A DNA stretch of 64,000 nt from assembly GCA_013396655.1 (NCBI GenBank), contig WBMV01000261.1, positions 1 to 64,000 on the forward strand. Reading direction: 5' to 3'. Position 1 is the stretch's first letter. Each line of letters opens with the position of its first letter. The stretch comes from Campylorhamphus procurvoides (Eukaryota; Chordata; Aves; Passeriformes; Dendrocolaptidae). A model generated the notes under the pieces. The model made no database searches and had not been told where the DNA came from. It saw only the letters and a program-made list of their open reading frames with translations. The position numbers and the translations under genes were made by a program. Of the stretch, positions 13,155 to 24,554 are shown piece by piece.

Positions 13155-13315
13155 AGAGGATCTTTCCTTTCCCCTTTTCCCTTTTTTCCTGTTTCCTTCC
13201 CTCTTTCTTTCCTTTCCTTTCCTTCCCTCCTTCTTTACTATCCTTCCATTCCCTCTTTCTTTACTATCCTTCCTTCTCCTTTCCTTTCTCTTCTTTCTGT
13301 TCTTGTTCTTCAGAG
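13155..13315 (+). repeat. Homopyrimidine CT-rich tract
   Basis: About 160 bases are almost entirely C and T, built from CCTTTCCTTT-like and 'ctttactatccttcc' units, the latter repeated. Long pyrimidine tracts like this can adopt triplex structures and are prone to slippage. Confidence 0.8.
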
Positions 13316-13669
13316 CACCTCAGACCTCTCAAATGCACCACCCCTAAATCTCCTGTATCTCAGGCAGCCTCCTGATGATCCAGAGTGCAGGGAATGCAGG
13401 GGGAACACCGGATCCCTGCGCTGGAGCATCCCCTGCCTGTGGAAAAGGGGCCTTTAGGAGTCTGAGAGCGAGTTTTGTGTCATTTCTTTGCCTTTTAGCT
13501 TCACAGGGTAGGATGTTTTTGCCGTGTCCGTGAGCGCATCATCCCGTTTTCCTTTGGTTTTTGGGGTCGGGCTGGGCAGTCCCGAGGGATTCCCGATGGA
13601 ACCAGCAGAGGGAGCTCCGGGAGTGTCCCAAGGGCTCCCAAAAAACAGGGACACGGTGGGGGGGGTGGC

Positions 13670-13972
13670 TGGAAACTGGCAGAGCAGAGACTTTGAGACT
13701 GGGAGGAAATTGTTCCCTGGGAGGATTCACTGGCACGGGGTACCCAGAGAAGCCCCCCCATCCCTGGAAGTGTCCAAGGCCAGGGTGGAGCAGCCTGGGA
13801 TAGTGGGAAGTGTTTTTCAAGCAGGGGCTGCCCAGGGAGGTTTGGAGTCCCCATCCCTGGAGGGTCCAAGGAAGGACTGAAGGTGACACTCAGTGCTCTG
13901 GGCTGGGGAAGGGTCACAGGGTGGGCTTGATGGTCTCAGAGGTCTTTTCCAACCTTAGTGATCCTAAAAATT
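13670..13972 (+). mobile_element. CR1 3' fragment
   Basis: Sense CR1 copy with 'gaggaaattgttccctggga', 'ggaagtgtccaaggccaggg' and the end 'ggtcttttccaaccttagtg'. It also carries an internal re-iteration of the 'cccagggaggtttggagtcc' type. Confidence 0.75.
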
Positions 13973-15056
13973 CCTCCCCCACACTCAGCAGAGAGGCTGT
14001 TCTGCCTCCCAGCACCAGGGATGTTGTTACAAGGGTGAGCAAAGCACCTCTGGCACCTCAACAGCCACCACCATTTGGAAAGAAATTAATTATGCACGAG
14101 TTAGGGCAATGAGAGTCACGGTATTAGTTTTTAATTATTTTTTATTTGCTTTCTTAGAGGCTGTAAAAACATCCTTTGGGAGAGAGACACTGAGGTTTGA
14201 AAGGTGCCTTTGGCCTGCTGGCAGTTCTGACACAGCCTTTTTAGAATAACTTTGTCTTTATAAATAGAAATTGGGCTTGTCAGAGCTGCTTCTTGCAGCT
14301 TCTTGGGTGCAGAGAGGCTGAAGGCAGCCTGGGTGGGACTGGCTGTGTCTCTGTGAAGAGAGTGTGCTCAGCTCCCTCCTTGTGCTGTTATAAAGCCAAA
14401 GTGCTGCAAGTTTTGTGCTGGTCACTTGTGGGGGAGTTAATTTTGCTGCAAAAAAGTGTTACACACTGAGTAAACAGCTCAGCCCAGCTCTAATAAGGTG
14501 GTTGCAGCTTCTCTCTCTTGCACTGGGGTGAGTGGACAAGTTGACCCATCAAAGGGTTCCTTTCCATGATGTGTTTCCGTGCCTGACAACAACCACAGAG
14601 CCTGAACCTTCTGGTCTGTTTGGGTGGAAAATGGGGCAGGAGGGAGTTGTGGGGCTGCCACAGAGAGAGGCAGCAGAGAGGAAAGCAGGAGGTGCCTGGG
14701 AACGTGGGTGGGTGAAGCAGAGCTGTGGAAGAAACAGCTGCAGGACTACCCAGGGAGTGGTAGCTGTAATAAAGGTCTCACTCAAGGTAAAGCTGCCTGA
14801 CTTGATGCAGATGAGGTGCAGAAGAGCAGGCAGCACCCATGGGATGTCAGACCTGGGAGCAGCCCCTTTGCTACACCGATCCTAAAGCGAACAGACCTCT
14901 CCCCATGCTTGTGCTGCTCTTGTAAAAGAACTATTTTAATGAAGCCAAACCAAAGGTTTCTGCTCTTCCATGAGGCAGCAAATCTGTCCTGCTGGAAACA
15001 GAAGGATTGATTGAAAGAGAGAAGAAGCATAACCCAAAATACCATTGTAAAATATC

Positions 15057-15062
15057 TTTATT
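15057..15062 (-). terminator. Candidate GUCA1A polyadenylation signal
   Basis: AATAAA on the minus strand, about 1.4 kb downstream of the GUCA1A stop. No nearer canonical signal was seen. Confidence 0.45.
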
Positions 15063-16439
15063 AGTTCGCTATAAGACTGGAAGAACAAAAGCTCCCAGGT
15101 AAAACACTGCCAAATGAAAAAGACGCACAGGAAAACTGGTCAGCAAGTTGCTTATGAGTCGCAAACACCCAGTGCTAAACAACAAGACATTTATCTGGGC
15201 AAGAAACCCTTCCTGGTGTCCTGTGTTGCCTCACCATGCCTGAAACTTGCTCCCATGGGATGAGGAAACTCCTCTCCAGGAGCAGCCAAGGCGCAGCCCT
15301 GGCTCAGTGTGGGGATGGTGGGTGGTGTGGGGTGAGGCTGCTGCTCCCACAGCCGCCCTTGTGCGTGTGCAGGGCCCAGGGTGCAGCCCCTGCTGTGCCC
15401 AGGGATCTCTGATCAAAGGGGATTTTACTCCATGGGGGCTGCACTTGACCCCACCGTGGAGGGGATGGTACCCCCTTGCCTGCTCGGGGATATTTGGGTA
15501 CTTGCCTATCTCTAGCAGCTCTCTCCTCCAAAATGCACACGGACATGAGAGTTAAAACCACCTTGTTGCCCAAGTGTAACTCCCAGGAAAGTTTAATTTT
15601 GTTTTCCAGGTGGCAGAACGCGCAGGAATATTCCTACAAACATGCAAAGCTTCTCCTTCTCAGGTTACTGCCATTGCAGTTCTACTTATCTGGAAGTACT
15701 TGCTTACTTCCAGACACTTCAAGGAGAAACATGCCCTTAAAGTCCAGGTGGTTGTTAAGAAAAGGCACCATTCAATGGTTTTAATGCTTTTAAACAAAGA
15801 AAAGCCACTGCATTCACCCCTCCCCTTTTTCTAGCTCGTAAATGTTTTTATCTGACATTACCACTAATCACTGCTAACCGAATAATGATAAATCAAAGAT
15901 GACCAAAACTGGTGACTGCTTGCTCTGGAAATATGAATGGAAGGAGAAAGTTTAGGTTTGCTTTTCTAGGACCCCTCTCACTGGGGCCAAGCACTGGGCA
16001 GCCCTGGGGTCTGTGCCCTGCTGAGGCTGCAGACCCCAGTGTTGGGCACGGCCTCGGGGTGAATGTTGAGGCGCTCTCGGTGTGTTTTCAGACTGCACAG
16101 CACTGAGCTGCTCCCCTGCCCTGGGATGAGAGACTGGCCCCCCTCTCTGCTCAGCAGCAGCATCCAGAGGCCCCCATGGTAACCCAGGGGGGAACGTGTG
16201 TTTTCCACATCTCCACATGCCCTCCTTGCAGCAGCTTTTCCTCTCGCAGGGACCCCGGCTCCCCCAAACCATCTGCCAGGGGAGTGGCACCTTCGCAGCA
16301 GGTCCTGGTCCCTTGCACCGAGGGGACAGTCTGGCCACACTGGCGCTGGGACAGTTCACCAGCTCCCACAACCACGACACGATTTGGGTTAATGATGCGA
16401 GGGGGGAAGAGTAGAGGCGAAGGGGAAGCGTCCCAGGAG

Positions 16440-19400
16440 CTACTGGGCAGCCTCTGCCTCCTCCTCCTCCGGCTCGTGCGGGTTCTTCCCGTCGTTCTGG
16501 ATCAACCGGACGATGTGTGTGAGGTCCAGGCTGCGGGTGAGGATGTCGAGCAGCATCTCGTCCTTCTGCACGCCCTCCATGAATTCTTCCAGGGAGAGCT
16601 CACCTGCAAGAGCGCGTTGGGAGAAGGTTTGTTAAATCCTGCAGCCTCTCTCCTCCCTCTGCCACCCCTGGGGTTTGTAAGGCTCTAAAATTGGGTTTTA
16701 AATCTGTGTGTGTACAGCCCAAAACCCCAACACAGATCCCCACCCTGCCCCCAGGACAAGGGGCAGTTTGCAGTGTCCCCTTGGACTGGCTGCAGCCCAC
16801 AAAGGGGATGGGCAGCTCAACCACCCTCTGCCAGCTCTCCCCGTGTCCTGGTTGTTTTGGGATACCCAGCATTTGGATTTGCTGTGGCAGCCTGGGCTGC
16901 AGGTGAGGGGGAAGGTGGGAGCAGGATGTGGCATTGCTTAGGGAAGTTCCTCACCATCTCCATTGATGTCAATTTTGTCAAACACCATGTTTGTGAACTC
17001 TTCAGCCGACATGGTTTCGTTGCAGCGGTTGATGGCTCGAATAGCCTGGAGGGAACAAAGGGCACAAGGGAATTACTGAGTGCTCTGCAGGTTGTGTGTC
17101 CATCAGCACAAGTGGCCAAGTGACCAGATATGAGAGGTTAAACTTTTTTGCAGGCCCTGCAGAAGTCTAAAAAACTAGAGATTAAAATCACATAAAAAGG
17201 TAATCAATGCTTTATAAGATTTAGTGGGCACGCTGGGATAAGCCAGGAGCTGTTCACCTCTGAAACCCTTAGATTAAATTCAAGTGCTTATCTATGCCCC
17301 AGTTTCAGTGTATGGGGTTAAAGGACCTGCCAGGAACAGACCAAGGGCTGCTGTATGTTGGAGAGTGGATGTGTCATGGGGGTGTTGGAGACAGGTCCAG
17401 CCAGGAGGACCCGGTGGGAGGACTGGCAGAGGACAAGCAGCAGGTTTGGCCAGTGCCCGCTAACTTATTGTGGAATTAGGTGGGTTGGAATGTTCCTGTT
17501 ACAACCTTTCTGTCTACCTGCACCTAATGACCATCTGTGACAGAAGTGGAAAAGCTGAGCCCACTCACTTTGAAGATGTTCAGCAGCTCTCCCCGGTCGA
17601 TGCAGCCATTCCCGTCCACATCATAGAGCTTGAAATACCACCGCAGCTTCTGGTCCACCTTGCCCTTCAGGACCAGGCTCAGAGCTGCCACGTATTCCAT
17701 AAAATCTATGTAGCCATCCTGAAAACAGAAGGTTAGAAGCTAAAATGAGATTAAAAGCAGAGAGTCAGGCAGCGAGTGATTTCTGTGGTCACTTTTGGAG
17801 GTCCTCACTGGAACTGGTCCCCACCACCTTGAGAGATATGGTTTAGTGGTGAACACAGAGACGATGTGTGTGGGTGCCCTGCATGCCCAGTCATTAAAGA
17901 CAAGGCTCCACCTTAAGCTGTGCAGAGCCATTATAGAATTATAGAATCATTAAAGTTGGGAAAGATCATCAAATCCAACCCTGGACCGTTATATGTTGGG
18001 AAGGAAGGAACTCAGTGGGTGTTCCTGGCTTAGGGACTAAGGAAGCCTCCAATGCCTGTGCTCCAGGAATCTCTTTATGCAAAGCAGTGGTAATTCAGAG
18101 GTCAAAGGCTTATGCAGATGAATCCTGATGGATTATGTAACCTTATCCTGCCTGCAAACACCTTTAGCTCTTCCCTGCTGCGAAGGGGTCTCACATGCAA
18201 ACCTCCTGGAGAGGAATAACATCACCCCAACATGTTGGTGACATCTGGGACCAGGTGCTGCTCTGTCCCTGTGCCATTTCTCTATCTGCTTCACGTTTGG
18301 TCACGTCCAAAGCACAAACACATTTATCTTTGACTTTCCCTCCTCCAGCTCCTGCTGTGGCAATAAGAGACCCTCAGCTGGACCCACAGAGGGCTCCCAG
18401 CCAGGGTTATGGATGGCTGCAAAGCTGCTGGTGAGCTCCAGACCCTGCCCATGGTGCTCACAGCTTCCAGAGGCTTGCTGAAATGCCTCGTGCCCACCAC
18501 AGGGCATTCCCATGGCACTTGGAGGGGAATGGCACATGGTACGTGGCACACACTTCCCTGGAAGTGCTCAAAAATCGTGTGGATGTGGCACTTGGGGATA
18601 TGGTTTAGTGGTGAACACAGAGGAGATGGGTTAGGGCTTGGATTTGATAATCTCAGAGGTCTTTTCTGACCTTATTGATTCCATGACTCCACACTACAAG
18701 CCATGGGCAGTCAGAGCATAAGCCAGGGTTTTGTCAATGAACAAAGCGGGGCTGGTTCAGGAGGGGATCATCTGCTTTATCCCACTGCTGCAGGAGCCAG
18801 ATTAGGTATAAATAGCTACTAAGCCCCATATCCAGCAGGATTTCCTGTGCCTCAATTGCCTTTTCAGGCACACATTCAAACACAGGGCAGTGAGCAAGTA
18901 AAGGCCAAGGCACAAGCAAACACCTGAAGGATTTGGGCCTGATTTGGGTTTTTCTCAATGGGATTAAGGCCATTAATGCCTTTGGGCTGCCATAAAATGC
19001 ATTCCTTGTCTCGCAGGAGGTGCAATTTCAAATCATTTGCAAGTAAAGGAGGAGGTTGTTTCCTCCTGGAGACACAGCATCCATCTGCTTTTCTGGCAGC
19101 ATCCCCAAATATGTGCAGGTGCTCCAGGACTGCCCCGTTCTGGAGGTCCAGCACAGCAACAGCCCGAGGAGCAAAGGAAACAAAGGACCTGAGCTCCTTA
19201 TCACTGGGGACAGAGCACATGGAATAAAATCAATGAAACTAATCCATTTATAGTATCAAACAATGCAAAACAGACCCGACCTGTTCTGTAAACTGTGGCT
19301 TGTGGCCCCAGAACTCTCGTCTCTGCATGAATGCAGCCCTTGTTCTCACACCACTTGTTCCTCACTGTCACAACATTTGATATTTAAGGATTAAAGGGCA

Positions 19401-19904
19401 CTTCATTTTAAAGGGCTCACAGGCTGCCAGATAAAACTCCACTGTTTTAATCATTTCAAACTAAAAGGAAAACATCAGTCCTGGGAGCAGTCTGTTTTCT
19501 CTCAGAACAGGCAGTGGGTGAAGAGTTTTTGCTGGCATGTTCCACCCTACATAACTGATTTTACAATTTATGAGGCCATGAGAAATCAGGCTGAGCATAC
19601 CCAGAACAATTTCTATATCACACACACCCAAGCACACCACGAGGGGATCACAGGGAGCAGAGCACAGCCGATCCCTGCTCAGCTGAGTGGGAAGGACAAT
19701 ATTTACCTTATTAAAGTCAAACGTCTCAAACATTTGCTCAACGTATTTGTTCGCTGCCGGGCTCAGGTTTTTCAAGCCAAAAAATTGCTTGAACTCATAG
19801 AGGGTGAGCTGGCCAGAAGGACACTCCGTCATGAACTTCTTATACCACTGGTGGCACTCGGTGCTGCTCAGCTCCTCCACGGTTTTCCCATCCATGTTCC
19901 CCAT
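16440..19904 (-). CDS. GUCA1A: Guanylate cyclase activator 1A (GCAP1), 4 exons
   Basis: Ca2+ sensor that stimulates retinal guanylate cyclase at low Ca2+ and restores cGMP in rods and cones. CDS exons on the minus strand are 19707-19904, 17569-17718, 16955-17045 and 16440-16603. Phases are 0, 0 and 1, the same as GUCA1B. The product has 200 residues (human 201). The start at 19904 gives MGNMDG with the myristoylated Gly2; a GTG codon two codons upstream is not a start. The diagnostic [17 protein letters not shown] stretch holds the inactive EF1. Active loops are EF2 63-74 ([12 protein letters not shown]), EF3 99-110 ([12 protein letters not shown]) and EF4 from 142 (DINGDGELSLEE). The C-terminal tail is acidic ([10 protein letters not shown]), as in other GCAP1 proteins. 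It converges with GUCA1B. Orthology is clear. Confidence 0.96.
17822..17880 (+). mobile_element. Short CR1-like fragment in GUCA1A intron 1
   Basis: Carries 'agatatggtttagtggtgaa', shared with the CR1 copies at 8165 and 18547. The rest is too diverged to place. Confidence 0.5.
17932..17990 (-). mobile_element. CR1 3' tail fragment in GUCA1A intron 1
   Basis: Antisense CR1 tail: 'tatagaattatagaatcatt' followed by 'gatcatcaaatccaaccctg'. The octamer-like tail repeat marks the 3' end. Confidence 0.7.
18547..18690 (+). mobile_element. CR1 3' fragment in GUCA1A intron 1
   Basis: Sense CR1 with 'tggatgtggcacttggggat', 'atggtttagtggtgaacaca' and 'cagaggtcttttctgacctt'. Confidence 0.75.
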
Positions 19905-20332
19905 CTCCACACCAAGGGTTGGTCACTTTGCAGCCAAAAATGGAGGTTTTGTGAAATTTGCGGGAAAAAAAATAAAATTCTCAGAATTCTGCTTCTTGCC
20001 TTCAAAGTCCAGATGTTCCCAGCACTTCAGGGGTCACAGGATCAGGAGAAACCCACTGCCTGGTGCGAGGGCTGTACCAATTCCTGGTTAGTGATGGATG
20101 CAGAAGACACGTCTTCCCAGGGAAACTCAAAAGCACAAAACCCTCTTTGGACAAGAGGGTGACATTTAAGTACCCAGCAAATCCCTCCCCAGCCAATGAG
20201 GCTCAGGGGGTGATGGGCTCCTGCCAGGCATTAAGAGTTCAGGGTTAAAATAGAAAAGAGGTAAAATGGGGAAGTCTTGCAGATTACAGGCCCAGCAGGA
20301 GATTAGGAGGGTGGAATTTTCTCCGTGATGAT

Positions 20333-20347
20333 CTAATCTCTTAATCC
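20333..20347 (-). promoter_or_regulatory. Paired CRX/OTX-like sites upstream of GUCA1A
   Basis: CTAATCT and TTAATCC sit side by side about 430 bases upstream of the GUCA1A ATG. A related GATTAGG lies at 20301-20307. The TAATCY core is the binding site of CRX/OTX homeodomain factors that drive photoreceptor genes. The motif is short, so chance occurrence is possible. Confidence 0.3.
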
Positions 20348-20399
20348 ACTTCATTTATCATTGGGGAGGGGGGGAGTGTCACATGAGAAATAAGTTTTA

Positions 20400-21685
20400 C
20401 ACCAAAATCAGAGTAAGAAGAAAGAGAAAAGACCACTCAGAATTCCCTGAGCTGTCACTGCCTTTCTGGGTTCCCTTCACTTTTCTCTGTCAGAGGATAA
20501 CAAACAGGGCTCTGAAATTCAGGGAGGGGGAAGTATCACGTCAGCTTGAGGTGCTACTGAGGGTAAATTTGGTGTGCTGAGACAAATATAGAAACATAAT
20601 TGCTTTGAATGGTAAAGCTCTAAGTGGTTTCATTGCAGACACCAGGAGGGGGACAGCTGCAGGGTCCCAGTGTTCAGTCCCCCTGGTCCTCAGAGTTGGG
20701 GTTTTTCTCCTCAAAATTGTCCCACACTCTGCTCATCCCAGGAGTGCGTCCTGGTCACTGCATTGCCACAACTTGGCTGACACCAGGGGACTTAAATGCA
20801 GCTCCAACTCTCATTTATGATGAATTGCCTTGAAAAATTCTCCTTGCCAATATGACAAACCCATGGTTGTTTTCACTCTGACACACAGCATTTGGAGGAT
20901 GGGGGGGATAAAGCACATCCTCAGAAAGCAGCAGGAGCCAAATCCTCCACTAGTGGTGAAATGAATGTGACTCCTGGGTCTCTGCCCACAGAGAGTTTAT
21001 CCCATAACATGCATTTTTAAATCTAATAACCTTTAAAGAGTTATCTAAAGACTGAAAGAACGCAACTCTTGCTTGTGTCAGAGCTCAAGACTGCGTATGC
21101 ACAGCGGCAAATTAGGAATAACTCTTCTAAAACAAGCAGCATTACACAAGCACCAAACAGTTATGGAAAAGGAATTAGGCTGAGGAACACTAATTGGATG
21201 TGCTAATTCTGCACTCGCCACCAGGTCCCCGTCCTGCAGGATGAACCCGGGTATGTGGCTGGAATAGCCCATCCTGGAGAAGGGTGGCAGTGCTGAGGTG
21301 TTCATTAACAGCAGAAATGTTGGGTATTAAATGTGCATACAGGCTCACCAAGTGTGTCAAGAAGTGCTTGATAATGGTGTGTTCACTTCTCCAGAATGGG
21401 CAGTGCAAAAGCTGAACTGTTTTTCCTTCAGGGATGTGCCACCTGGATTTCAGCTCCAAACCCTGAGTGCCACAAATGAGATGTGCTTTTCCATTCACTG
21501 AGAACAACACTTTGCCCGTGTCCAGCAAAGCTGGTGAAAGAAAATGGCCTTCCAAAGAAAGGGCAGAAATGAGACAGCCAGAGAAGCTGGTGAAACTGAG
21601 AAGCTGCCTTCAGTCTGAGAAATCCTGGAGAACAGAAGGCTGTGTGGAGACAGAGCAGCCTTCCAGAGTCTGAAGGGGCTACAAA
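20400..21685. other. Intergenic DNA, GUCA1A to the downstream CR1
   Basis: No exon, RNA gene or notable repeat recognised. It may hold the 5' UTR and promoter of GUCA1A. Confidence 0.4.
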
Positions 21686-21990
21686 GGAGCTGGAGAGGGA
21701 CTGTTCATCAGGAACTGTAGTGACAGAATGAGGAGTAAGGGTTTCAGACTGGAAGAGGGGAAATTTGTGTTAGATATTAGGAAGAAATCCTTCCCTGTGA
21801 GGGTGGGCAGGCCCTGGCACAGGTTGCCCAGAGAAGCTGTGGCTGCCCCAGCCCTGGGAGTGTCCAAGGCCAGGCTGGACCTGGTCCAACCTGCTCTAGT
21901 AGAAGGTGTCCTGCACATGGCAGGGCGTGGGAACAAGCTGAGCTTTGAGGTCCCTCGGAACCCAAACCATTCTGTGATTCTGTGAAACCT
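21686..21990 (+). mobile_element. CR1 3' fragment
   Basis: One of the longest and best-preserved copies: 'gggtttcagactggaagagg', 'gttgcccagagaagctgtgg', 'ggcagggcgtgggaac' and the terminal 'aaaccattctgtgattctgt'. Confidence 0.85.
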
Positions 21991-22293
21991 TCCCAGGTTC
22001 TGCAGCGTGTGCTGGGGCCAGGCTGGCAGGGTGGCCACTCACTCAGTGCCCTGTGCTCCTGTCACCCAGTGCCTCTGCCTGGGCAGCTGCCAATAAATGA
22101 CAGGACGAGTTGGACCGGGTTCTCAGAGCAAAATCCACACTGCATATTTCTCTGGGGAGCAGTGACACAGCCCTGGCACCCACCCCTTGGCTCACGTGTT
22201 CACTGCTAACCCAGCCACTGATGGAAAACTGAAGTCACACCAGTTGCTGGTTTCATTGCCTGGGCTTTATTGCTTAGGCTCTACTGCTGTTGC

Positions 22294-22608
22294 CTACAGC
22301 CTTCTGCTCCGGAAGGGTCTCCATTTCCTAAGGTTTGCATTTTCCAGGTCCGTTTTTGTCCTGCTGTGGTTGGTCTCCTCTCGGAACTGGTACCCACAGT
22401 ATGGCCTCTGGATGGTGTGGAAGGGCATGTATGAGTTGGAGCAAGTTGGTCGGTAGAAGACAAAGTCAAAGGAGCTCAGGGGACGTCCCCCAGTATGGAC
22501 AACCACTGGAATGAAGCGAGTGGCCAAGGGCTGGTCCTTGTGCTGATGTGCTGCGGATGGCTGGCCTGGTGGGATGGAGCTCTCCTGCTTTGCTTTGGTC
22601 TTCTCCAT
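22294..22608 (-). CDS. Probable GUCA1A-neighbour protein (CIMIP3/GUCA1ANB-like)
   Basis: A 104-codon ORF on the same strand as GUCA1A, about 2.4 kb upstream of its start. Its C-terminal half looks like a real conserved protein: DFVFYRPTCSNSYMPFHTIQ, then PYCGYQFREE and a basic end (RKWRPFRSRRL). Such Tyr/Pro/Arg-rich short proteins are typical of ciliary microtubule inner proteins. Human has a small gene, GUCA1ANB (now CIMIP3), directly upstream of GUCA1A in the same orientation, and position is the main basis for the assignment. The ATG at 22608 follows a possible splice acceptor, and an in-frame stop lies just upstream. Additional 5' exons may exist. I cannot compare with the human protein from memory, so the identity is tentative. 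Confidence 0.5.
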   Translation of the reverse strand: MEKTKAKQESSIPPGQPSAAHQHKDQPLATRFIPVVVHTGGRPLSSFDFVFYRPTCSNSYMPFHTIQRPYCGYQFREETNHSRTKTDLENANLRKWRPFRSRRL

Positions 22609-22650
22609 TCCCTTGGCTCTGCTGGTGTTTCAGCCACCTGTGGCTGAACT

Positions 22651-22708
22651 CTGGAGGTTCCTGGTTATCCTCTGGGGCGCCTGGAGCTTTGCAGAAACAT
22701 CCTCCCTG
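22651..22708 (-). repeat. 58-bp segment duplicated at 24497-24554 (copy 1)
   Basis: These 58 bases match 24497-24554 without gaps at 52 of 58 positions. On the minus strand both copies are open in one shared frame (QGGCFCKAPGAPEDNQE here). It directly precedes the small ORF at 22294-22608, so it could be part of an upstream exon. Confidence 0.7.
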
Positions 22709-24496
22709 TGGAGCAAAAGAGCCAGACAAAGGCATTGCAGTATTGCCCCCTCGCTTTGCCATCCTCCTCAGTGCTTAAGGCCATGATGCAAGAGTTGTGT
22801 AAAACAAGTTAAACAAACAAGGAGGGCTTGGGAAGCTCCTGCAAGGGCAGTCAGGACACAGTGTAAATGATGAGAAGTATTTACAGTTCTTTAGCTAAAA
22901 ATCTAAGGTGGTGCTGCTTCAGGAGAAAGGGAGTTTAAAATCCTATGGTGTTCTGGACATACAGAAGCAAATTACTGAAAATAAAGCAAATGCTGGGGGA
23001 ATACATATGATGAGACAGGAAGAACTTGATTCTCTCTTGACTTGCATTTCAGCTGGTTATTTGTAACTCTGCAGAGAGAATATAAGGTGCTACCCAGTTT
23101 GTGATGCTCCTGCTGTCAGTCTGACCTGGCTCACCCCCTCACCACTTCTGGGGGACACTGTTTTCCTCCTGTGTTTGGCCCAGCAGAGCCCCAGACCCAG
23201 GTCAGATAAAACACCTATAAATGACAGCAACACACAGTTCCTTGCAGAGCCTTCAACAAAGCCCAGACAGGGCAATGAGGCATGAAAATGGTTCAACACA
23301 GTCTGACCCACGAGGCAACGGGACGCAGCAGTGATGACACAAACCTGACAGAGTCCTTTAGAGCCTGAGCATCAGCTCAGCAGCCCTGGGTGGCTCTGCA
23401 GGGACCTTCCACCACTCTGTGCCTTGTCCTGCTGGGTGAGCTGCTCTGGCCAAATCTCTAAGTGGGTTTCCCCCCCCAGAAACACAAAGACACAGCACAG
23501 GGGACAATGATTGCAGAAACAGCCTGTTTTGCCCACACACCTGTAAGAACCCCTTGCAGAAGGGGGTGTGGGTGTGGATGTGTGCCCCAAGACACTCGTG
23601 GGGCTGACTTGTGACCCACAGCTCCTCCAAGGCTGTGCTTGACTGCAAAGGTATTTGTGCTGCTGTTACCCAGGCATGACTCAGTTATCTTGTTTTCATT
23701 GACGAACCTCTGTGCGAATGGAAACTGGCTCTTCCTCCAGTAATTACCCGCTTTACCCCTGGGTGTTCAAAATAAACACTTTGCTTTCTGCTTATTTTTA
23801 ACCTCGTAAAGAGGTTTCCTAGTTTCCGTGACGTACTTGGTGCTCTATTTCTGTTCCCTGGCTCCTAAACCTATTAGCAGGGGAATGCCCGCAAATCGTT
23901 CCAAAATCTCCTTAAAGTCTTTGAGGGGAATCACCAGATCCTTACGTGTTCACCACCTCTTCTTGCCATTCATTTCTCCAGGTGCTTGAAAGGCTGGAGC
24001 TCAGGACACGGGTTATTTCAGCAGTTGCTGCCACAAGGAAACCTCAGTCCCTTTTTTTTTTCCCCAGGGGATAAAATAGTGAGATTTTAACTCCTGAAGA
24101 GCAGATTTTATACCCCTATGGTAATTTCGGTGTGGTTTGTGTATCCCTGCTCTGAACACACTTGGATTTGTACAGAAATTATTATATTTACAGGCATGCA
24201 CACCGATAGCTCATGGCCATTCTCATTTTGGAAGAGACAAGTACACACACGACTGTGCTGTTACTGCTGCTCCCACCCAGTGGGGAGCACTAATGTCATT
24301 AATCCCATGAATTTGGGGTGTGGAAGGGAGGCTGTACCTGCCTTGACAACCCAATTGCTAAGTCATGTAGATGCCTTCAAGATGTGCAAGTTTTTCTTGG
24401 CGATAGAGACCTGACAGTCATTTCCAGTGACAGGCAGATACCGAGTCTGGGAGTGCTGAGCTTTGGGCTTTGCTCTTGTGATGGGGCTTTTCTGCC

Positions 24497-24554
24497 CTGG
24501 AAGTTCCTGCTTATCCCCTGGGGCACCTGAAGCTTTGCAGAAATATCCTCCCTG
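24497..24554 (-). repeat. 58-bp segment duplicated at 22651-22708 (copy 2)
   Basis: Second copy of the 58-bp segment, reading QGGYFCKASGAPGDKQE on the minus strand. Five of the six differences change an amino acid, so it is not obviously under coding constraint. Confidence 0.7.

Larger units (their letters stand above)
12193..15056. other. Region between the convergent GCAP genes
   Basis: Noncoding DNA between the two 3' ends. It holds the pyrimidine tract and the CR1 copy listed separately. The remaining ORFs lack splice context and resemble no family I recognise. Confidence 0.5.
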
